DNA from: Aldehydirespirator sp965219165
GTDB taxonomy: Bacteria; Actinomycetota; Acidimicrobiia; Acidimicrobiales; Aldehydirespiratoraceae
Reading direction: 5' to 3'
Length of the DNA stretch: 64,000 nucleotides
NCBI GenBank assembly: GCA_965219165.1
Contig: CBDCMW010000002.1
Coordinates: 1,674,001-1,738,000 of the forward strand
Of the stretch, positions 59,865-64,000 are shown in pieces. Position 1 is the stretch's first letter. The number at the start of each line of letters is the position of its first letter. The position numbers and the translations under genes were made by a program. Under the pieces are notes generated by a model. It made no database searches, had not been told where the DNA came from, and saw nothing but the letters and a program-made list of their open reading frames with translations.

Positions 59865-61034
59865 GTGGAGTTGCGGGTGACGGCCACGGCGCGCGACGGC
59901 GTCGGGGTGGCGAGGGGCTGCGACGGGCGCGTCGTGTTCGTGGAGGGTGCCCTCCCCGGAGAGCTGGTCACCGCCGAGATCCACACCGTCGATCGGCGCT
60001 GGGCCAGGGCCAGGGTGATCGACGTGATCGAAGCGTCGCCGCACCGGGTTCCGATCGCGTGCGAGCACCACCTCGAGGGCTGCGGCGGCTGCGACATGAT
60101 CCACGTCGACTCTCGGGCCCAGATGCAGATGAAGGCGTCGATCGTGGTGGATCAGCTCACCCGCCACGGCGTGGACGCTCCGGCTCCGGCGCTGCGGATG
60201 CTCGACGGCGACCGGGGCCGTACCACGGTGCGGGCCCAAGTCGTGGACGGGCGGGCCGGGTTCATGGCCCGCTCCAGCCACGAGGTGGTCATACCGGAGG
60301 ACTGCGGAGCGGTAGACGACGGTGCCGAGGAGTTGCTGGTGGAGGGCCGCTACGGCCCCGCTGACGGGGTGTTCATCCGGGTGGGCTCCCGCACGGGCGA
60401 GCGGCTGGTGGTGGTGGACCCCACCGTGGACGACGTGTCGGTGCCCGACGACGTGATGGTAGTGGGCACCGATGAACTCGATAAAGACCGGCGGGCCTGG
60501 ATCCATGAGGAGTTGGGAGGCCGCCGGTGGAGGATCTCGGCCCGGTCGTTCTTCCAGAACCGGCCCGCGGGCGCGGAGGCGCTGGTGGCCGAGGTGGCCG
60601 AGATGGTGGAGGCCCTGGCCGAAGACGGGCCGATGATCGACGCCTATGCCGGGGTGGGCCTGTTCGCGGGCACGATCGGGTCGGGCCGCAAGGTCACCGC
60701 CATCGAGCGCTGCGCCGACGCCGCGGCCGACGCCCGGGTCAACCTGGGCGCCGACGGCAAGGTGCTGCGGATCCCCGTGGAGAGGTGGCGGGCGTCGCCG
60801 GCCAGCTTCGTGGTGGCCGATCCCGCTCGCTCCGGGTTCGGCGACGCGGCCGTGCGTCCGCTGCTGTCGTGCAGGCCCCGCCTGGTGGTGCTCGTGAGCT
60901 GCGATCCGTCGTCGTTCGCCAAGGACGCCCGCCGCCTGAGCGATGAGGGCTACGCCCTGGACCGCTGGACGGTGGTCGACCTGTTCCCCCTCACATCGCA
61001 CATAGAGACAGTCGCCGGTTTCGTCTCAACCTAG
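59865..61034 (+). CDS. TrmA/RumA-family RNA (uracil-5-) methyltransferase
   Basis: A 389-residue SAM-dependent RNA methyltransferase: an N-terminal TRAM domain (about 1-55), an iron-sulfur-type cysteine cluster CEHHLEGCGGCDMIHV, a central RNA-binding region, SAM motif IDAYAGVGLFAGTI, the DPARSGFGD motif and the catalytic Cys in LVSCDPSSFAKDARRL. It should methylate C5 of uridine in rRNA or tRNA; the exact target is unknown. GTG 59865 starts VELRVTATARDGVG directly at the TRAM domain; the longer frame from 59775 contains a duplicated 13-base non-coding sequence. Confidence 0.88.
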   Translation: MELRVTATARDGVGVARGCDGRVVFVEGALPGELVTAEIHTVDRRWARARVIDVIEASPHRVPIACEHHLEGCGGCDMIHVDSRAQMQMKASIVVDQLTRHGVDAPAPALRMLDGDRGRTTVRAQVVDGRAGFMARSSHEVVIPEDCGAVDDGAEELLVEGRYGPADGVFIRVGSRTGERLVVVDPTVDDVSVPDDVMVVGTDELDKDRRAWIHEELGGRRWRISARSFFQNRPAGAEALVAEVAEMVEALAEDGPMIDAYAGVGLFAGTIGSGRKVTAIERCADAAADARVNLGADGKVLRIPVERWRASPASFVVADPARSGFGDAAVRPLLSCRPRLVVLVSCDPSSFAKDARRLSDEGYALDRWTVVDLFPLTSHIETVAGFVST

Positions 61035-61054
61035 CCCGCACCGGCGGCGGGATC

Positions 61055-61957
61055 TCAGTAGTGCCAATCGAAGGTCGACCAGTCGGGGGGGCGCTTGTGC
61101 AGGAAGGCGTCTCGGCCTTCGGCGGCCTCGTCGGTCATGTAGGCCAGCCGGGTGGCCTCGCCTGCGAACACCTGCTGCCCGATCAGACCGTCGTCGACCA
61201 GGTTCAGGGCGAACTTCACCATCCGCTGCGCGGTCGGGCTCTTCGCATTGATCTCCCTCGCCCACTCCAGAGCCACCGTCTCCAACTCGGCGTGGGGGAC
61301 CACCATGTTGACCATGCCCATCTCGAAGGCCTCCTGGGCCGAGTAGGCGCGTCCCAAGAAGAAGATCTCGCGGGCTCTCTTCTGGCCGATCAGCCTGGCC
61401 AGGTAGGCCGAGCCGAAGCCGCCGTCGAAGCTGGCCACGTCGGTGTCGGTCTGCTTGAACAGGCCGTGCTCGGCGCTGGCCAGGGTCAGGTCGGCTACCG
61501 CGTGCAGGCTGTGGCCGCCGCCGACGGCCCAACCCGGCACCACCGCCACCACCACCTTGGGCATCATGCGGATCAGCCGCTGCACCTCCAGGATGTGCAG
61601 CCGCCCCGATCGCCCGGCGTCGATGGTGTCACCGGTCTCGCCGGAGGCGTATCGGTAGCCGTCGCGTCCCCGAATGCGCTGGTCGCCGCCCGAGCAGAAG
61701 GCCCAGCCGCCGTCTCGGGGCGACGGCCCGTTGCCGGTGAGCAGCACGCAGCCCACATCGCTGGTCATTCGGGCGTGGTCAAGGCAGCGGTAGAGCTCGT
61801 CCACGGTGTGGGGCCGGAACGCGTTGCGCACCTCCGGGCGGTCGAAGGCCACCCGCACCGTTCCCTGGTCCACGGCCCGGTGGTAGGTGACGTCGGTGAG
61901 GTCGTCGAAGCCGTCGACAGCCCGCCAGGCCTCGGGATCGAAGAACTCGGAGACCAT
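61055..61957 (-). CDS. menB: 1,4-dihydroxy-2-naphthoyl-CoA synthase
   Basis: Closes the second ring in menaquinone biosynthesis. 300 residues of the crotonase family with the MenB-specific blocks RVAFDRPEVRNAFRPHTVDEL, WAFCSGGDQRIRGRDGYRYA (oxyanion and bicarbonate-site region), VAVVPGWAVGGGHSLHAVADLTLAS and the C-terminal DAFLHKRPPDWSTFDWHY that closes the neighbouring active site. It shows that the organism uses menaquinone; the other men genes are not in the window. Confidence 0.96.
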   Translation of the reverse strand: MVSEFFDPEAWRAVDGFDDLTDVTYHRAVDQGTVRVAFDRPEVRNAFRPHTVDELYRCLDHARMTSDVGCVLLTGNGPSPRDGGWAFCSGGDQRIRGRDGYRYASGETGDTIDAGRSGRLHILEVQRLIRMMPKVVVAVVPGWAVGGGHSLHAVADLTLASAEHGLFKQTDTDVASFDGGFGSAYLARLIGQKRAREIFFLGRAYSAQEAFEMGMVNMVVPHAELETVALEWAREINAKSPTAQRMVKFALNLVDDGLIGQQVFAGEATRLAYMTDEAAEGRDAFLHKRPPDWSTFDWHY

Positions 61958-62008
61958 GACCGCACACTACAGTGACCACCGGTAGCGGCTGCACCCGAGC
62001 AGAGCGGG

Positions 62009-62110
62009 CTCTACAGTGACCGGCTCAGTGACCGGCTCAGAGGGCGATGCTGCTGACGATCGGGGCCGGCTCTACAGTGACCGGCTCAGAGGGCGATGCT
62101 GCTGACAATA
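62009..62110 (+). repeat. tandem duplication covering the leader and start of the PfkB gene
   Basis: A 49-bp unit (GGCTCTACAGTGACCGGCTC, then AGAGGGCGATGCTGCTGAC) is duplicated, so that the start-like ATGCTGCTGAC occurs at 62047 and again at 62096; the first copy also repeats TGACCGGCTCAG. Only the second start is in frame with the kinase. Confidence 0.85.
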
Positions 62111-62962
62111 GGGGACCTAGTCGAGGAGCTCGTGGTCGAGCTTCCCGAGGGGATGCGTCGGGGCCACGTCGCGGAGGCGCGCACGCTGAGAGTGCGGGGC
62201 GGCTCGGCAGCCAACGTCGCCGCCATCACCTGCGAGCGAGGCGGGGCGGCCCGCTTCGTGGGCCAGGTAGGTGCCGACGCGGTGGGCGACTCGCTGGTCG
62301 CCGACCTGCGGCGGCGGGGAGTGGACGTCCACACCAGCGCCCACGGTGCCACGGGCGTGACGGTCAACCTGCTGCAGCAGGGGTATCGCACCACGCTGGT
62401 GGACAGGGGAGCCTCGTCGAAGCTGGCGGCCGTCGACTATGACCTGCTGATCGGAGCGGTGCAACTGTTCGTTCCGGCCCGTTCGCTAATGGCCGACCCC
62501 CTAGCGGGCGTGGTCGAGGGCGTCATCGCGGGGGCACTGGAGCGCCGCGTGCCGATAACCCTCACCGGGCTGGCCGCCGACGAGGTCGTGCACTACGGCG
62601 CAGCCGCGTTTGGAGAGCTCGTCGCAGCCGTGCAGCCCGACACGGTGATCTTCACCGAGCGCGACCATGCCCGCCTGGGCCTCGATCCCGACCAGCCCGT
62701 CGAGGGAAGCGGCTGCACCATAGTGATCGGGCCGGAGAGCACCGAAGTGAGGACCGCCGAAGGCGTCCATTGCCGCCAGCCGACGCCGCCTGCCACCGTC
62801 GTGGACCGCACCGGCGGGCAGGATGGGTTCGTGGCTGGCTACCTGATGTCGCGGCGGGCCGGGGCCGCCCCGGTCGCGGCCGTCGACGCCGCCCACCGGG
62901 TGATGGCGCTGGTGCTGGCCAGGGTGGGCCCCACCACCCGTGGCGGCCCCGTCGAAGCCTAG
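62096..62962 (+). CDS. PfkB family carbohydrate/nucleoside kinase
   Basis: A 288-residue ribokinase-type kinase. The first signature is RVRGGSAANVAAITCERGG with VGQVGADAVGD; the second is DRTGGQDGFVAGYL, where the catalytic Asp is kept although GAGD is written GGQD. Substrate unknown. ATG 62096 is the second of two duplicated starts; the first (62047) is out of frame. Codon use is normal. Confidence 0.85.
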   Translation: MLLTIGDLVEELVVELPEGMRRGHVAEARTLRVRGGSAANVAAITCERGGAARFVGQVGADAVGDSLVADLRRRGVDVHTSAHGATGVTVNLLQQGYRTTLVDRGASSKLAAVDYDLLIGAVQLFVPARSLMADPLAGVVEGVIAGALERRVPITLTGLAADEVVHYGAAAFGELVAAVQPDTVIFTERDHARLGLDPDQPVEGSGCTIVIGPESTEVRTAEGVHCRQPTPPATVVDRTGGQDGFVAGYLMSRRAGAAPVAAVDAAHRVMALVLARVGPTTRGGPVEA

Positions 62963-62968
62963 GAAGCC

Positions 62969-63064
62969 GTGAGCGTTGGCGCCGCCGTGAGAGCTGCCCT
63001 GCTGACCGATCCGACGTCCGCGCTGGAGGTGGTGGACGACCTGAAGCTGGCCGGCCTCTCCTAG
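62969..63064 (+). pseudogene. N-terminal remnant of a zinc-type alcohol dehydrogenase
   Basis: 31 codons ending TAG at 63062-63064: VRAALLTDPTSALEVVDDLK then LAGLS, which resembles the first strand of medium-chain alcohol dehydrogenases. The stop overlaps the hppA stop on the other strand, so the gene was cut off there. Recognition is from a short stretch only. Confidence 0.4.
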
Positions 63065-64000
63065 ACGAAGGCCGAGGCGAACACCAGCGACACGATCGTC
63101 ATCACCTTGATGAGGATGTTCATCGACGGCCCGGCCGTGTCCTTGAACGGGTCGCCGACGGTGTCGCCCACCACCGCGGCCTTGTGCGGATCGGAGCCCT
63201 TGCCCCCGTGGGCGCCGGCCTCTATGTACTTCTTGGCGTTGTCCCACGCGCCGCCCGCGTTGGCCATGAAGATGGCCAACGCGAAGCCGGTCACCAGCGC
63301 GCCCGCCAGGAAGCCGCCCAGGGTGTCCACATCGATGAACCCGATCACCAGCGGCACCACCACCGCCAGCGCGCCCGGCGCCAGCATCTCGCGCAGCGAT
63401 GCCTGGGTGGAGATGGCCACACACGTAGCGGAGTCGGGGGACACGCCCTCGACGCCCTCGCGCAACCCGGGGATCTCGCGGAACTGCCGGCGCACCTCCT
63501 CGATCATCTTGTTGGCGGCCCGGCCCACGGCGTCGATGGTGAGCGCCGCGAACAGGAACGGCACCATGGCCCCGAGGAACAGGCCGATGAACACGTCGAC
63601 GGCGCCGATGTCGAGGCTCAGGGCGAAGCGCTGCCCCTCGTCCGCCGCGGCGCGGGACAGCGCCACCTCGAACGTCTTGAAGAGGGCCAGGGCCGTGAGG
63701 GCGGCCGATCCGACGGCGAAGCCCTTGGCCACCGCCGCGGTGGTGTTGCCGAGCGAGTCGAGGGCGTCGGTGACCTCCCGCACGCCCGGGTCGAGATCGG
63801 CCATCTCGGCGATGCCCCCGGCGTTGTCGGCGATGGGCCCGTAGGCGTCCACCGACACCACCATGCCGGTGGTGGCCAGCATCCCCACCGCGGCCACCGC
63901 AATGCCGTAGACACCGCCGAACTGGAGGTCGCCCAGGGTCTGCTGGCCGCCCCAGTAGGCGACCAGCACGCCGGCGCCGATCAGCGCCACCGAGGCCGCC
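63061..64000 (-). CDS. hppA: membrane-bound pyrophosphatase (partial, C-terminal part)
   Basis: Couples pyrophosphate hydrolysis to H+ or Na+ pumping across the membrane. The last 313 codons are in the window, with no stop to the right edge. Seen: VDAYGPIADNAGGIAEMADL, DALDSLGNTTAAVAKGFAVGSAALTALALF, ANAGGAWDNAKKYIEAG, and DTVGDPFKDTAGPSMNILIKVM. The Ala in GNTTAA, where potassium-independent enzymes have Lys, predicts a K+-dependent type; the following VAKGF has Ala where Gly is more usual. Confidence 0.96.
   Translation of the reverse strand, partial: AASVALIGAGVLVAYWGGQQTLGDLQFGGVYGIAVAAVGMLATTGMVVSVDAYGPIADNAGGIAEMADLDPGVREVTDALDSLGNTTAAVAKGFAVGSAALTALALFKTFEVALSRAAADEGQRFALSLDIGAVDVFIGLFLGAMVPFLFAALTIDAVGRAANKMIEEVRRQFREIPGLREGVEGVSPDSATCVAISTQASLREMLAPGALAVVVPLVIGFIDVDTLGGFLAGALVTGFALAIFMANAGGAWDNAKKYIEAGAHGGKGSDPHKAAVVGDTVGDPFKDTAGPSMNILIKVMTIVSLVFASAFV

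Noticed and set aside
58959..61001. 680-codon minus-strand frame
   Set aside because: It covers rpe in another frame and is antisense to the TrmA-type gene; no family motif in its own translation.

Overview
The window is a high-GC chromosome segment from an actinobacterium. Its core gene order (manB, Trm112-like, SIS isomerase, manA, ahcY; comF, hpf, secA, prfB, ftsE, ftsX; mec, cysM, MBL hydrolase, rph, rdgB) is the one known from Mycobacterium and Streptomyces. Frequent GTG starts, an F420-type LLM oxidoreductase, menB and SLH-like repeats with the GCG...YCPSDPVSRAQM pattern point to an uncultured, probably marine or host-associated Acidimicrobiia. That placement is inference: no rRNA gene is present.

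Layout. 1-9.3 kb: ftsH (partial), a CPBP protease, a large PTPS-related membrane protein with a family 2 glycosyltransferase, and an unknown membrane protein. 7.9-13.2 kb: mannose-phosphate metabolism and S-adenosylhomocysteinase. 13.2-18.6 kb: a secreted SLH/PQQ-type sugar dehydrogenase, a Thr-rich cytochrome c lipoprotein, an LLM oxidoreductase and two SDR enzymes. 18.7-27 kb: housekeeping (comF, hpf, secA, prfB, ftsEX, DEAD-box helicase). 27-31.6 kb: ammonium transporter, alanine dehydrogenase with a divergent Lrp regulator, acyl-CoA dehydrogenase.

31.7-49.1 kb is accessory DNA: an AT-rich stretch with an orphan excisionase-type regulator, a PrmA-like methyltransferase, gene remnants, a CotH-kinase lipoprotein, a TacAT-type toxin-antitoxin pair with a palindromic operator, a redoxin whose reading frame is interrupted by an in-frame TGA at the redox-active site (very probably selenocysteine, with a SECIS-like hairpin), a single-chain two-component regulator, a 1945-residue Ig/FN3 surface protein preceded by a C15 tract, a decayed relative of it, and the C-terminal half of a serine recombinase that runs directly into the 3' end of ssrA (tmRNA). 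This looks like the remains of an element integrated at ssrA, possibly of Chloroflexota origin (inference).

49.2-64 kb returns to the core: smpB near ssrA, a PQ-loop transporter, mec without cysO, a MaoC-hydrolase fusion, an MFS transporter, cysM, zinc-free L28 and L33, MBL hydrolase, rph, rdgB, tRNA-Leu, clpP, rpe, a TrmA-type methyltransferase, menB, a PfkB kinase and the end of the membrane pyrophosphatase hppA. A dispersed intergenic repeat family (about 50 bp core) occurs at 19.3, 30.3, 50.9-51.1 and 51.5 kb.
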